A stretch of 39,844 nt of DNA from Thermogemmatispora sp. (GCF_019683755.1 NZ_JADGHT010000006.1:1-39844); one strand, 5' to 3'. Shown: positions 27,519-37,710, counted from the first letter of the stretch. Program-made: numbers and translations. The notes: generated by a model from the letters alone, not told the origin.

Positions 27519-28226
27519 CTAGGCGGGACAGTTGGCTTTCTGCTGGGCGTGGAAGGGCGCTAGAGCCTCATTGGCGGCTACACTGCCTTCCAGATGGGTG
27601 ACCAGCTCAGGGAAGTGGCTTCCCACAAGCGCCAGCACCATCTGCGACGGCTCCATGCCTACATAGGTACGCGCTCCTACGCAGCCAAAGCTGAGCGAGG
27701 GCTGGCCCGTACGCAGCGTGCGTGGAATGATGCCGCAGGTTGGGCGACCAAAGGCAAGCTGGCCACCCTGCAGCCAGTTGACCGCGCCCTGAGCTTCAGC
27801 CACCAGCATGGCCTGCCGGGCATCCAAGAGCGCCAGCACGATATCTGGCTCGACCGGAAAGCGGTCGAGGCGTCCATAGACAATGGCGCTGTGCTCCTTC
27901 TCCACCACTGGCAGACTGCGCAGCTCCTCGGGCGAGAAGTAACCAATGTTCTCCATCGTCTGCACCAGCGAACGCGCACGTTCGTCCAGAGCGGCAGGCG
28001 AGAGAAAGCCCATCGTGATCATGCCAATGGGACACTGCTGGTGATCATCTGCGGTTGCATAAAAGACGCTCTGCTCGGCCAGACGCCAGAAGGTGCAGGC
28101 CGAAGGAACACCAACCGTCGTATGTTCGACCCCTGGGGGGACCTCGTTGACAAAGGCCAACCCCACCGGCGGCCTCACCAGTCCTAGCAAGGCCGTAAAG
28201 CGCTCTACTAACTCCCGATCAATCAC
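27519..28226 (-). CDS. DUF169 domain-containing protein
   Basis: LLGLVRPPVGLAFVNEVPPGVE...SACTFWRLAEQSVFYATADDHQQCPIGMITMGF; FGRPTCGIIPRTLRTGQPSLSFGCVGARTYVGM. Confidence 0.85.
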   Translation of the reverse strand: MIDRELVERFTALLGLVRPPVGLAFVNEVPPGVEHTTVGVPSACTFWRLAEQSVFYATADDHQQCPIGMITMGFLSPAALDERARSLVQTMENIGYFSPEELRSLPVVEKEHSAIVYGRLDRFPVEPDIVLALLDARQAMLVAEAQGAVNWLQGGQLAFGRPTCGIIPRTLRTGQPSLSFGCVGARTYVGMEPSQMVLALVGSHFPELVTHLEGSVAANEALAPFHAQQKANCPA

Positions 28227-28328
28227 ACAATACCATCCTTCCTAGCAGCAGAACAAGCAAGGCCAGAAGCAGAAACGCCTTTATGCAGCCGCTTAGCGTG
28301 CTACCCTTCTCGCGACCTCTCCCCTCCC

Positions 28329-29180
28329 TCAGAGCGTCCGACGAGCACGAGCCGTGAGTCCCTTCAGCCAATTACGCTGGCCAGCCGTTGGGACGAAGTC
28401 CGGGTAGCGTAGGCGCTGAGCCATATTGTACAGAAATTGGCGCTCGTTGTCTTTCAGGGCAATGCGCCCGCTCTCCAGCAGCCTCAATAGCTCCTGGACC
28501 TGATCACGCATGTGCTCCAGCTCCGCCGCTGAGGGTCGCAGCGCGTCTGCCGCTTCCAGCTCTCCCCTGCGAGCCTCAATGTTTCTCACCCCAGAGCGCG
28601 CCTCGGGCTGCTGCGAGCGTAGCCATTGCTCATAAGCGGCACGATCGTCCTGCCAGGCCCCGAGACCAGCCAGCTCATCGGCGCGCTCGTTGAGCACCTG
28701 CCCCGCATGACCACGCACCCAGCCAAAGGACAACGGCGCCGTGCGATGGTTGACCAGCCAGCGGAACAATTGCCAAAGATCGGGGTTCATGCGAGCCTTG
28801 TAATCTCCCATCGCCACTTTGACCGTGTATTGGCTGTCACTCCAGATTTTGAGGGGCCGATCTGGCGGGGCCAGGCTTAAGGCAGCCAGCAAGGCCGCAA
28901 TCTCTGCCCGGTTGTTGGTTGTTGTCGCCGAGGGAGGAATATGGCCGTGGGCCTCAATGCGCTCAGCAGGTATTTCGGTTAGCGGCTGGTCAAGCCGCTC
29001 GACTGGTACCAGGATAGCGCTCCAGCCGGCGGGCCCCCCCGGGTTTTTAATACAGGCACCATCAGTATAGGCTACAACCCCCGCCTTGCGTCTGAGGGCC
29101 GAGCGCACCGCCTCAGCCGAAAAGCCGGCCAGGGCCTCTTTGACTGAACGCCACTCTAGCGATTCTGTCTCCTGACTCAC
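28329..29180 (-). CDS. rnhA: Ribonuclease H family protein with N- and C-terminal extensions
   Basis: AYTDGACIKNPGGPAGWSAIL, NNRAEIAALLAAL, KIWSDSQYTV, RGHAGQVLNERADELA (D-E-D-D catalytic set); ~90-aa extra C-terminal helical region. Confidence 0.93.
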   Translation of the reverse strand: MSQETESLEWRSVKEALAGFSAEAVRSALRRKAGVVAYTDGACIKNPGGPAGWSAILVPVERLDQPLTEIPAERIEAHGHIPPSATTTNNRAEIAALLAALSLAPPDRPLKIWSDSQYTVKVAMGDYKARMNPDLWQLFRWLVNHRTAPLSFGWVRGHAGQVLNERADELAGLGAWQDDRAAYEQWLRSQQPEARSGVRNIEARRGELEAADALRPSAAELEHMRDQVQELLRLLESGRIALKDNERQFLYNMAQRLRYPDFVPTAGQRNWLKGLTARARRTL

Positions 29181-29431
29181 TCACTGCACCATTCAAGCAG
29201 ATAATTGTGACTGGGTCCTCTCCCTCCACCTTCTTCGAGGGTCACGCCTCCCCACTATCGCCGTCGCCATCGCGCAGGCTGGGCCTGGTTCCAAGCGCTA
29301 GGGCATAGCAAGGTAGCGAGTGAGAGGGATAACGGCCGCCCTGCTGTCACGCTAGAAGCCAGCATATGGACTCATGATATGCCCGGAGCGGCTTGCCGTC
29401 AAGCCAGCTAGCCCTCGCTTTCTCTCCTTGT

Positions 29432-30136
29432 TCAGCGCAAGAGTCCCGCCAGCGCTTCCAGCAAACCCAGCCCCAGCGTGGCAAGTAGCAACGACCAGGA
29501 CGGCGGGACGCTGGCCCGCCGCTGCCTTATTCTCAAGGCCAGCTCAGGAGGGGGATTAAACCACTGGCGCGCTGCTGGCTGATGCAACCCCCAGATAATG
29601 AGCGGCGAGAGTCCTACCAGCGTCACCAACGTCACTAGCGGCCAATAGTTACCGCGACGCGCATCCAGCCAGAGCGTATAGACCCCGGCCAGCCCGGCCA
29701 GGGCAAGCAGCGTATTGAGAGCTACCTGCACATGGCGCGCCCAGACCAGACCCCGTCGCATTCCTTCACCGCACAGCGCCAAGAGCAGCGCGAAAGGTAG
29801 GGCCGAGAGCAGAGAGAGCAGGGTGTTAAGCGCAGGCGAAAGCCAGGGAAGGCTTAACGCTGGCGGTTGCCGCAGCCAGCGCGCCAGGAGCGGCATCGTC
29901 AGAAGTTGCACCAGCAGGCTCCAATCGAAGAGCACTGCCAGCACCACCATTCGTGGAGGCCGCAATAACTCCTCCACTCTCTGAACACCGGATCTCTCCG
30001 GGCCAGTGAACTTCTCCTTCACTGGCGCCTCCTCCTTTGGGTCCGCCCGATGCCTCAACCTTCTGGCCCAGTGCAGTGCAGTCCAAAGCTGCTCGTCCGG
30101 CTCCTCAATTGGCTGAAGCAGTAGCCGGACGAGCAA
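29432..30136 (-). CDS. Hypothetical multi-pass membrane protein
   Basis: 234-aa ORF with several hydrophobic segments (VVLAVLFDWSLLVQLLTMPLLA, NTLLSLLSALPFALLLALCG, NTLLALAGLAGVYTLWL, PLVTLVTLVGLSPLIIWGL, LLLATLGLGLLEALAGLL). Start uncertain. Confidence 0.55.
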   Translation of the reverse strand: MLVRLLLQPIEEPDEQLWTALHWARRLRHRADPKEEAPVKEKFTGPERSGVQRVEELLRPPRMVVLAVLFDWSLLVQLLTMPLLARWLRQPPALSLPWLSPALNTLLSLLSALPFALLLALCGEGMRRGLVWARHVQVALNTLLALAGLAGVYTLWLDARRGNYWPLVTLVTLVGLSPLIIWGLHQPAARQWFNPPPELALRIRQRRASVPPSWSLLLATLGLGLLEALAGLLR

Positions 30137-30189
30137 TCTGGCTTGCCCTGGCCTGCTGCCAAGCCAGCCAGATGAAACGATGGCGATAG

Positions 30190-32055
30190 CTAGCTATGGA
30201 TCAGAGCCTTAACCGCCTGAGCGATATGGTGGGCATCGATACCAGCTTCCTCTAGCTGCTCCGCAGGCTTGGCCGAGCCGGGCATCTCCTGGACAGCCAG
30301 TTTGACTACACGCGGCAAGGGACCAGCGCGCTGCGTAAAAGCCTCTAGTACGGCCTCACCTAGACCGCCCTCCGGCCAATGATCCTCCACCGTCACGATG
30401 CGCTGCTTGGTCTCATCAGCCGCCTGGAAAAGGGTCTCCTCATCGATCGGTTTCACCGAGTAGGCATCGATCACGCGCACCAGGATGCCCTCGGACTTGA
30501 GGTACTCATAAGCCTTCAGGGCCTCATGGACCGTGATACCCGCCGCCACGATTGTGGCCTGATCGTTCTCAGAACGGCGTAGAACCTTGCTGCCCCCAAT
30601 GGGGAATTCATCATCGGGGCTATAGATCACGGGCGTCTTCTCGCGCGTTGTGCGCAGATAGACGATGCCGCCGTGCTCGGCCATTTGAGCCACCAGTTTC
30701 GCCGTCTGGTTGGCATCGCAAGGATAAAGGACCGTGCTGCCGAAGACAGCACGCATCATGGCCAGGTCTTCCAGACCCATCTGAGAAGGCCCATCCTCAC
30801 CGATCGAAACACCGGCGTGCGAGCCACACAGGCGGATATTGGCCCGAGAGATAGCCCCCATACGGATAAAGTCGTAGGCGCGCGTCAGGAAAGCTGCAAA
30901 GGTCGAAGCGAAGGGAATGCGGCGACAAACGCTCATGGCGATCGCCGTTGCAATCATCTGCTGCTCGGCGATGTATTGCTCAAAGTAGCGCTCGGGATAA
31001 GCCTTAGCGAACTCCTCGGCATAGGTTGAGTTGCTGACCTCGCCATCGAGCGCCACCACATCAGGATAGGCGGCCCCCAAAGCTTTGAGAGCATCACCAT
31101 AGGCCTTGCGCGTCGGCACCTCCTGACCATTGGCGTAGCGGGGCAGCTCCAGGGGCTTGCGCTCACCCGCGCTGGCCGGCTGCAGAGGCTCCGGCTTCTG
31201 GACGGTAAAGGTCTGGCTACGCACATGGGGCAGCTCAGCAAGAGCCTTCTCCTCTTGCTCTTTGCTCAGGGCCTTCCCATGCCAGCCCTCGGCGTTCTCC
31301 AGGAATGAGACCCCTTTGCCCTTGAGCGTGCGAGCGATGATGAGCGTTGGCGCTCCCTCGGCCTTCACAGCCTGAGCATAGGCCCGATCGATCTCCTCGT
31401 AGTTATGCCCATCAATGACTAGCGTCCGCCAACCGAAGGCCTCAGCCCGCTCAGCATAAGCCGCCGTATTCCAGCCAAGCATGGTCTCGCCGCGCTGGCC
31501 CAGGCGATTGCAGTCAAGAATCCCTATCAGGTTATCGAGTTTATAGTGAGCCGCATGCTCGATGGCCTCCCAGATCGAACCTTCAGCCATCTCGCTATCG
31601 CCCAGCAGAACCCAGACGCGATACGGTAGCTTATCCAGATACTTGCCAGCCAGCGCGATGCCGACTCCGATCGGTAAACCCTGACCCAGCGAGCCAGTCG
31701 CCACCTCGACCCAGGGAAGGACCGGTGTCGGATGGCCCTCCAGGCGGCTACCACGCTTGCGCAGAGTCAATAATTCCTCATCGGTGATGGCGCCTGCTGC
31801 CTTGTACATGGCGTAGAGCAGTGGCGCCGCATGGCCCTTGGAGAAAATCAGGTGGTCGTTGTTGGGATGGCGCGGATTCTCGAAATCGTAGCGCAGGTAG
31901 CTGACCAGCAGAACTGCCATCAAATCAGCGGCGGAAAGCGATGAAGTTGGGTGACCCGAGCCCGCCGCCGTGGTACAGCGAATACTATCTACGCGCAACT
32001 GTTGAGCAAGGTTGGTCCATTGCTCAACCTGAGTCTGTGCCTGAGTTGTCGTCAT
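30190..32055 (-). CDS. tkt: Transketolase
   Basis: LRVDSIRCTTAAGSGHPTSSLSAADLMAVLL, HLIFSKGHAAPLLYAM, GSLGQGLPIGVGIALAGK, LLGDSEMAEGSIWEA, SHAGVSIGEDGPSQMGLEDLAMMRA. Confidence 0.96.
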   Translation of the reverse strand: MTTTQAQTQVEQWTNLAQQLRVDSIRCTTAAGSGHPTSSLSAADLMAVLLVSYLRYDFENPRHPNNDHLIFSKGHAAPLLYAMYKAAGAITDEELLTLRKRGSRLEGHPTPVLPWVEVATGSLGQGLPIGVGIALAGKYLDKLPYRVWVLLGDSEMAEGSIWEAIEHAAHYKLDNLIGILDCNRLGQRGETMLGWNTAAYAERAEAFGWRTLVIDGHNYEEIDRAYAQAVKAEGAPTLIIARTLKGKGVSFLENAEGWHGKALSKEQEEKALAELPHVRSQTFTVQKPEPLQPASAGERKPLELPRYANGQEVPTRKAYGDALKALGAAYPDVVALDGEVSNSTYAEEFAKAYPERYFEQYIAEQQMIATAIAMSVCRRIPFASTFAAFLTRAYDFIRMGAISRANIRLCGSHAGVSIGEDGPSQMGLEDLAMMRAVFGSTVLYPCDANQTAKLVAQMAEHGGIVYLRTTREKTPVIYSPDDEFPIGGSKVLRRSENDQATIVAAGITVHEALKAYEYLKSEGILVRVIDAYSVKPIDEETLFQAADETKQRIVTVEDHWPEGGLGEAVLEAFTQRAGPLPRVVKLAVQEMPGSAKPAEQLEEAGIDAHHIAQAVKALIHS

Positions 32056-32360
32056 CAGCCAATCCTCTTGCCTTCCTAATGTGTGTTGATCGTTCTCTTG
32101 CTACTCGACGGATACTGTTCTATTGTAGGACAACTGCCCCCCCAGGGCAAGCTGATGCTCGCGTCTTCGCTGACTCTGCCGTCTGTAGACGGACCAAGCC
32201 AGGGCGAGCCGCAGGCCGGGGATACCGGCACAAGCCTGTCTGCGCACTGGTCCTTGTGCGGCTACTCTCTCCTGTGAAGAATTATAGTGCTTCCTTGCAC
32301 CGGCTGAGCTGACGCCAATGCCATGCAATGGGGAGCGTGCTGCAGCCACGTCTATGCTTC

Positions 32361-33431
32361 CTACCGCTCGGCTCCGACATCGCTCTTCACCTCTGCTGTG
32401 GTAGGGGCGGAGGCCATGATCACCACCTTGAGCGCTTCGCCCGGCTGGGCTACCAGGCGAAAGGCTTGCGGCGCCTCGTGCAGAGGAAAGCGATGGGTGA
32501 TCACACTCTCTGCACGGATGCGGCCAGAGGCCAACAGATCGAGCGCCTGGCGCGTCTCATAAGGACCAGCGGAGTAGCTGGTGCGCAATGTGATTTCGCG
32601 GAAGAATAGCTCATTTGGCGTCAGAGGGAGCTGCTCCTCCGGCGGCGGTGGGGCAAAGAACAGGACCGTGCCCCCCGGTCCGACCAGCTCTAAGCCCTGA
32701 TGCATGGCCTGGACTTTTGACGGCGTGACAATGACCACATCGGGCTTGCGTCCCTCATTGGCAGCGAGCACGCGCGGCAGAAGCGGCTCCTCCTGCGGAT
32801 CAAAAGCGAGGTCGGCTCCCGCCTCTAGCGCCCGCTCACGCCGATAGGCAATGGGGTCCACGATCATGACACGCACCGCCCCTCGCAGCCGTGCCAACTG
32901 TGCAAGCAGAATGCCATTGCTGCCTGCCCCCAGAATGAGGACGCGATCACCAGGGCGCAGCATGGCGCGGTCAATACCACGAATACAACAGGCCAGCGGT
33001 TCAATCAGGGTAGCCGCTTCAAACGAGAGCGAGGCGGGGAGCAGCAGTACGTCGCGCTCGACGTTGGGGGCTGGCACCCGAATATACTCGGCTAGGCCGC
33101 CAGGCTCAAGGCGAGTAGCGCGGAAGGTCGGGCACTGCGAGAAGGCACCACGCTGGCAATAGTGGCAGACCATGCAGGGCACATGATGGTGTACAAAAAC
33201 GCGATCGCCGACTTTGAACCGCTCTACGCCTTCCCCGACAGCCTCGACGATACCCACCGGCTCGTGACCTGGATAGAGCGGCGCCCGCGGACGCATATAC
33301 CACTCCATGACATCGCTGGCACAGATGCCGCAGGCCACGAGCCGCACTAATAATTCACCGGGTCCGATGGTCGGCTGCGGCAGCTCCACAACCCGCACAT
33401 CTTGATTGCTATGATACTCAACAGCACGCAT
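32361..33431 (-). CDS. Zinc-dependent alcohol dehydrogenase / sorbitol dehydrogenase-like (MDR family)
   Basis: CGICASDVMEWYM, YPGHEPVGIVEAVGEGVERFKVGDRV, VHHHVPCMVCHYCQRGAFSQC (structural zinc-like), ILGAGSNGILLAQLARLRGAVRVMIVD (Rossmann). ATG 33431. Confidence 0.92.
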   Translation of the reverse strand: MRAVEYHSNQDVRVVELPQPTIGPGELLVRLVACGICASDVMEWYMRPRAPLYPGHEPVGIVEAVGEGVERFKVGDRVFVHHHVPCMVCHYCQRGAFSQCPTFRATRLEPGGLAEYIRVPAPNVERDVLLLPASLSFEAATLIEPLACCIRGIDRAMLRPGDRVLILGAGSNGILLAQLARLRGAVRVMIVDPIAYRRERALEAGADLAFDPQEEPLLPRVLAANEGRKPDVVIVTPSKVQAMHQGLELVGPGGTVLFFAPPPPEEQLPLTPNELFFREITLRTSYSAGPYETRQALDLLASGRIRAESVITHRFPLHEAPQAFRLVAQPGEALKVVIMASAPTTAEVKSDVGAER

Positions 33432-33454
33432 AGCGCTTGCTTGCCCCCGCCCGC

Positions 33455-33835
33455 TCACCTTTTGGCCGGGACGACACAGAGGAAGCCGAAAGCTTCGTCG
33501 CCCAAAGCAAAGAATTGATGGATCTCGTTGCCGGGAATATAGATGGCATCGCCCGCGCGGACCTCGTGCTCCTCGTCGCCCAGGCGCAGACGCGCCCGCC
33601 CATGTAGCACATAAACACCATGATCATGGGCATGCTGGTCTAGCGAGGTATGCCCCCCCGGCTGCACAGCAAAATAGCGCAGATGAAAGTTCTGCGCTCC
33701 TTCATCGTTGCCGATCAGGATCTGGCGCGTCGCATCCTTGGCCCGGCTATTCTCCGGCCCATAGGCGCGCACTGGTACGCCTTCCCAGCGTAGCTCTCCA
33801 TGCTCCTGAGACTGGAGACGATGGATGACACCCAT
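33455..33835 (-). CDS. Cupin domain-containing protein
   Basis: FHLRYFAVQPGGHTSLDQHAHDHGVYVLHGRARLRLGDEEHEVRAGDAIYIPGNEIHQFFALGDEAFGFLCVV - both cupin motifs. Confidence 0.93.
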   Translation of the reverse strand: MGVIHRLQSQEHGELRWEGVPVRAYGPENSRAKDATRQILIGNDEGAQNFHLRYFAVQPGGHTSLDQHAHDHGVYVLHGRARLRLGDEEHEVRAGDAIYIPGNEIHQFFALGDEAFGFLCVVPAKR

Positions 33836-33959
33836 GCCAATCTACTCCTTTTGCACAGCTAACAGCTTAGCAGATCACAAGCAGCTCAGGACAACCATGT
33901 TCATGCTCTGCCTCTCTCCAGCGGCCAGCCATCAACACGCCAGGGGCCAGACAGAGAGA

Positions 33960-34054
33960 GGCCAGGCGGATGAGTCTCTGTCGGTCTGCCGACCTGGCCT
34001 CACTGCCGTCGCCTCTTGACTGGCGGGTCAGAAGCCCTGCTGACCTGGCTTCTG
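33960..34054 (-). terminator. Two tandem hairpins downstream of ptsI
   Basis: CAGAAGCC/GGCTTCTG (34029-34036/34047-34054) and GGCCAGG/CCTGGCC (33960-33966/33993-33999); no T tract. Confidence 0.4.
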
Positions 34055-34073
34055 TCATCGCCGCCTGCCCGGC

Positions 34074-35942
34074 CTACGCTATAGATTCTAGCATATGCTG
34101 CAGCTCGCTGGCGGTCTCGGCCTGCAACAGGCGCTGAGCCTGGGCCTGCCAGTAGGCCAGGGGCTGACGTGCAAGCCGCTCCTTAACGGCCAGGAGGGCC
34201 GGCGGGTTCATGCTCAGCTCGCGCACCCCAAGGCCAACGAGGAGCGGGCCAATCAGGGGGTCGCCAGCTAGTTCGCCGCAGACAGCCACCAGGCGCCCAT
34301 GCTGCTGACCGGCCTGCGCAATTTGGGCGATGGCCCGCCAGACCGCCGGCTCCAGGCGCCCGAAGAGGGAGGCCACCCGTCCATTGGTGCGATCGACCGC
34401 CATTACATATTGATAGAGATCATTGGTGCCAATGCTAAAGAAATCCACCTCACGCGCCAGGACATCGGCCATCAAGGCAGCAGCGGGAGTTTCGACCATG
34501 ATGCCCACCGCCGGTTTCGCTTCGAAGTGCAGTCCCTGCCCTTCCAGCTCGGCGAGTGTCGCCTCTGTCACCGCTCGCAGGCGGCGCACTTCCTCGACGG
34601 CGGCAATCATGGGGAACATGATGTGAAGGGTCACTCCCGTGGCCCGGGCAGCACGCAGCAAAGCTCGAAGCTGCTGACGGAGCAGCTCCTCATGGAGCAG
34701 ATGAATGCGCGCCCCACGCAAACCCAAGGCCGGATTGGCTTCGTGCCAGGAGCCGATGAGGGCTGACAGAGCCGGGAAAGGCTTGTCGGCTCCGGCGTCA
34801 AGGGTGCGGGCAATAATGGTCTTGCCCGCTGGCTGCCCAGCCGCAAAGGCACGGAAGAGACGTCTGTAGGCTACCTCTTGCTCCTGTTCATCGGGAAACT
34901 GAGGCCGCCCGCTAAAGAGAAATTCGGTGCGCAGCAGGCCAATGCCTTCAGCCCCAAGCGCCGCAGCCTGCCTGGCTCCTTCTTCATCGCCAACGTTCGC
35001 AAAGATAGCTACCGCTACGCCGTCTGCTGTGGCCCCCGGACGTCCACGCCAGTGCTCGCGTTGCTGTCTCCGTTGCTCCCGCTCATAGTGTTGTTTTTGA
35101 AGATGTTGCTTCAGTTCACGCTCTTGTTCGGGTGTCGGGTTGAGATACAGCAGGCCACTCCCGCCGTCGAGAGCGATGCGCTGGCCAGGGGTGAGTTGGG
35201 CAAAGAGTTCGGGGGCCAGCCCGCTGACCGCAGGGATTTCTAAGGAGCGGGCGATAATGGCGGCGTGGGTTGTGGGGCCCCCAAAGACCGTACAGATACC
35301 AGCTACTAGCTTCGGATCGAGCGTTGCGGTATCGGAGGGGGTAAGATCATCGGCGACGAGAATCACTGGTTCGTGCACACTCTCGGCTTGTGGTAGCAGG
35401 GGAGCGCCGGCGGTCGCTCCGGCTCCAGAGAGCAGGCGCAGCACGCGCCCGGTGGCATCGCGCACGTCGCTGGCGCGCGCCGCGAGCAATTCATCATCAA
35501 GGGCAGCCAGCACTTGGGCATTCTCCTCGGCAACCTCGCGCAAGGCCTGCTCAGCCGGCAGGCCCTCTTGACTGATGCGTTCCAGGGCCGCATCGAGAAT
35601 CTCGGGGTCCTGCAAAATGAGCTGATGGGCCTCAAAAATAGCGGCCTCTTCCTTGCCCACCGTGCGGGCCACCTGGGCAGTCAGGGTCTGTAGCTCGGTC
35701 ATGGCTTGCTCAACCGCTGCCCGCAAGCGCTGCTGTTCCTCGGCTATTTGGTCGGGCTTCAGCCTGCTTTCACGGCTCGCGACCGTTGACTGGGGTTGGG
35801 ACTGCTCTTGTAACGCTGGCGAGCGATAGAGCCAGACAGGCCCAATGGCCAGGCCGGGTGAGAGCGGAACCAGGCGAAGCGGAGCTGACAATGGAGACGG
35901 GGAGAAAGTGGGCGCCTGGGATGTCTGTTGATGCTCAGACAC
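34074..35942 (-). CDS. ptsI: Phosphoenolpyruvate-protein phosphotransferase (enzyme I-like)
   Basis: GGPTTHAAIIARSLEIPAVSG (phospho-His), GIGLLRTEFLFSGRPQFPDEQEQ, DAGADKPFPAL, NPALGLRGARIHL, VGIMVETPAAALMADVLAREVDFFSIGTNDLYQYVMAVDRTN, CGELAGDP. GTG start with AGGAGG upstream. Confidence 0.94.
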   Translation of the reverse strand: MSEHQQTSQAPTFSPSPLSAPLRLVPLSPGLAIGPVWLYRSPALQEQSQPQSTVASRESRLKPDQIAEEQQRLRAAVEQAMTELQTLTAQVARTVGKEEAAIFEAHQLILQDPEILDAALERISQEGLPAEQALREVAEENAQVLAALDDELLAARASDVRDATGRVLRLLSGAGATAGAPLLPQAESVHEPVILVADDLTPSDTATLDPKLVAGICTVFGGPTTHAAIIARSLEIPAVSGLAPELFAQLTPGQRIALDGGSGLLYLNPTPEQERELKQHLQKQHYEREQRRQQREHWRGRPGATADGVAVAIFANVGDEEGARQAAALGAEGIGLLRTEFLFSGRPQFPDEQEQEVAYRRLFRAFAAGQPAGKTIIARTLDAGADKPFPALSALIGSWHEANPALGLRGARIHLLHEELLRQQLRALLRAARATGVTLHIMFPMIAAVEEVRRLRAVTEATLAELEGQGLHFEAKPAVGIMVETPAAALMADVLAREVDFFSIGTNDLYQYVMAVDRTNGRVASLFGRLEPAVWRAIAQIAQAGQQHGRLVAVCGELAGDPLIGPLLVGLGVRELSMNPPALLAVKERLARQPLAYWQAQAQRLLQAETASELQHMLESIA

Positions 35943-36294
35943 AGTGACTCAACCTCCTGAAGAATCGCAGCCGCGGATGGTGCCAACCCGGCGGCGGGTA
36001 GGCGATCTAGGCGCGCCGGGCTCTGGGCGCCGCGCGTGGGCATCGGTGCCAAACTGAAATGATGTTCTTATTATCCGGCAAAAATAGCGAGGCTGCAAGA
36101 GCGAGAGTTTCCTGGCTGGTAGCGAGTGCCAGAGCGAGAAGGGAGGTCTTCAATGCAGTGAGCGAGCCGACAGGCTCCCTACGCTGGGGGCAGAGACTCA
36201 GCAGATCTACGCATGTTTACAGGCCGTTTACCGGCGGTATATACTCCTCAGCGAAGCTATCAGGAAGCGACTTTACACCAGTCGGGAGGAACCA

Positions 36295-37368
36295 ATGCCG
36301 GGTAAACGCAAAGCCATTGTCATCCATAGTCCCCACTCCGGGCGAGCGCCGCAGCTTGAAGAGGCCCTGAAGCTCTTGCAAGAGGCGAGTATTGAGCTGG
36401 TCCAGGTCGAGCCAATTACGAGTTTAAACGAATTAGCCCCGCAGGGAGCCAATTGGCGCGCTCAGGGTCTCGACCTAGTCATTGCAGCGGGCGGCGATGG
36501 TCTGGTCGGTGGGGTAATCAGGCATGTTCTCAAAGAGGGGCCGCCGCTGGCCATTCTGCCGTTGGGTACGGCCAATGATACAGCGCGCTCGCTGGCTATT
36601 CCCCAGGACTTGGCCGCTGCCGTTGAGGTGATCGTGGCTGGTCATGAGGCGGCGGTCGACGTCGGCATGGCCCTCCCGGCAGCAACAGCCGCTGCTGACT
36701 CTGAGGCTGAGGCTGTAGAGCACGAGGGTGACTACTTCTGTCATACACTGACCATCGGCCTGAACGTTGAATTTGCTCGTTTGGCAACGAGCAGCGAGAT
36801 GCGGGAGCGTTTCGGCGCCATGACCTACCCAGTGGCGGCCTTCGAAGCACTGCGCTCGCACGAGCCACTCGAGGTAGTTCTACGCTTCGAAGGGCTATTT
36901 GTCCCTTCTGGTGTCGGACAATCCTGCGAGAGTATTTCGCTGCCAGCAGAGCTACGCTGTCAGGTCGTCCAGGTCGCCGTGATCAATGCCCCGATCTTCG
37001 GCGGGCCTTTGCAGTTGAGTATTCCAGGTGCGAGCATCACTGATCACCTGCTCGATATTGTGGTCGTGCAGGGACCTGACTGGAAGGAGATCGCCGGAGC
37101 CATCGGTCAGTTGTTCACCGGCGGCGAGAGCGAGCAGGATGAGAGGGGCGAGGGTTCGGCTCGCCATCCCGCGGAGCTGACAGCTCTTCCCGGCTTGCGT
37201 CACTGGCGAGCCGTTGGGGTTACGATCAGCACACCGGCGGGACCGTGCGAGGTGACGCTTGACGGCGAGGTCAAGGGGAAGACCCCTATCACGGCGCGCA
37301 TCGCTCCCGAGCGCCTGCGTGTCCTGGTGCCATCGACCTGGCAGGCTCAGGGCGCTGAAGCTGGCTGA
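36295..37368 (+). CDS. Diacylglycerol kinase family / YegS-like lipid kinase
   Basis: KAIVIHSPHSGRAPQLEEALKLL, LVIAAGGDGLVGGVIRHVL, PLAILPLGTANDTARSLAIP; C-terminal GPCEVTLDGEVKGKTPITARIAPERLRVLVP. GGAGG RBS before ATG. Confidence 0.92.
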   Translation: MPGKRKAIVIHSPHSGRAPQLEEALKLLQEASIELVQVEPITSLNELAPQGANWRAQGLDLVIAAGGDGLVGGVIRHVLKEGPPLAILPLGTANDTARSLAIPQDLAAAVEVIVAGHEAAVDVGMALPAATAAADSEAEAVEHEGDYFCHTLTIGLNVEFARLATSSEMRERFGAMTYPVAAFEALRSHEPLEVVLRFEGLFVPSGVGQSCESISLPAELRCQVVQVAVINAPIFGGPLQLSIPGASITDHLLDIVVVQGPDWKEIAGAIGQLFTGGESEQDERGEGSARHPAELTALPGLRHWRAVGVTISTPAGPCEVTLDGEVKGKTPITARIAPERLRVLVPSTWQAQGAEAG

Positions 37369-37710
37369 AGCTGGCGAGTGAGCGAGCCTTCAGTTCCGCC
37401 GCCTAGGTAGGAGCGGCTGCCCTCTGCTTTGATTTGAGCGACCGTGGCGGGATGGTGACTTCGCCGGGCCTGGGCGCAGAGAGGTCCGCGGCACACGCGC
37501 CGCGTTTCCTTGGCTCTTGTGATACCATAGAGGGAGCGCAGGGAGGCAAGGCCTACAGCACCGCTGCCGCCTGTGGCAGTGGGCTGCTGGTTGTATCTGA
37601 CGGCGTCGGCAGTCCCTGCCTGCCGACAAGCTCACGAGAAGAGAGTATTGGCCCGCCCAGGAGCAGCGACGCAACGCTGTCGCCGGCAGAGAAGAAGGGA
37701 GAGAGCAACG

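Noticed and set aside
37380-37710. Possible cobalamin riboswitch upstream of the BtuF-like gene
   Set aside because: Some loosely similar fragments (gcgggatggtgacttcgccggg) but I could not find the B12-box consensus (AGCCAGGAGACCTGCC) or a convincing core; would need Infernal/Rfam RF00174.
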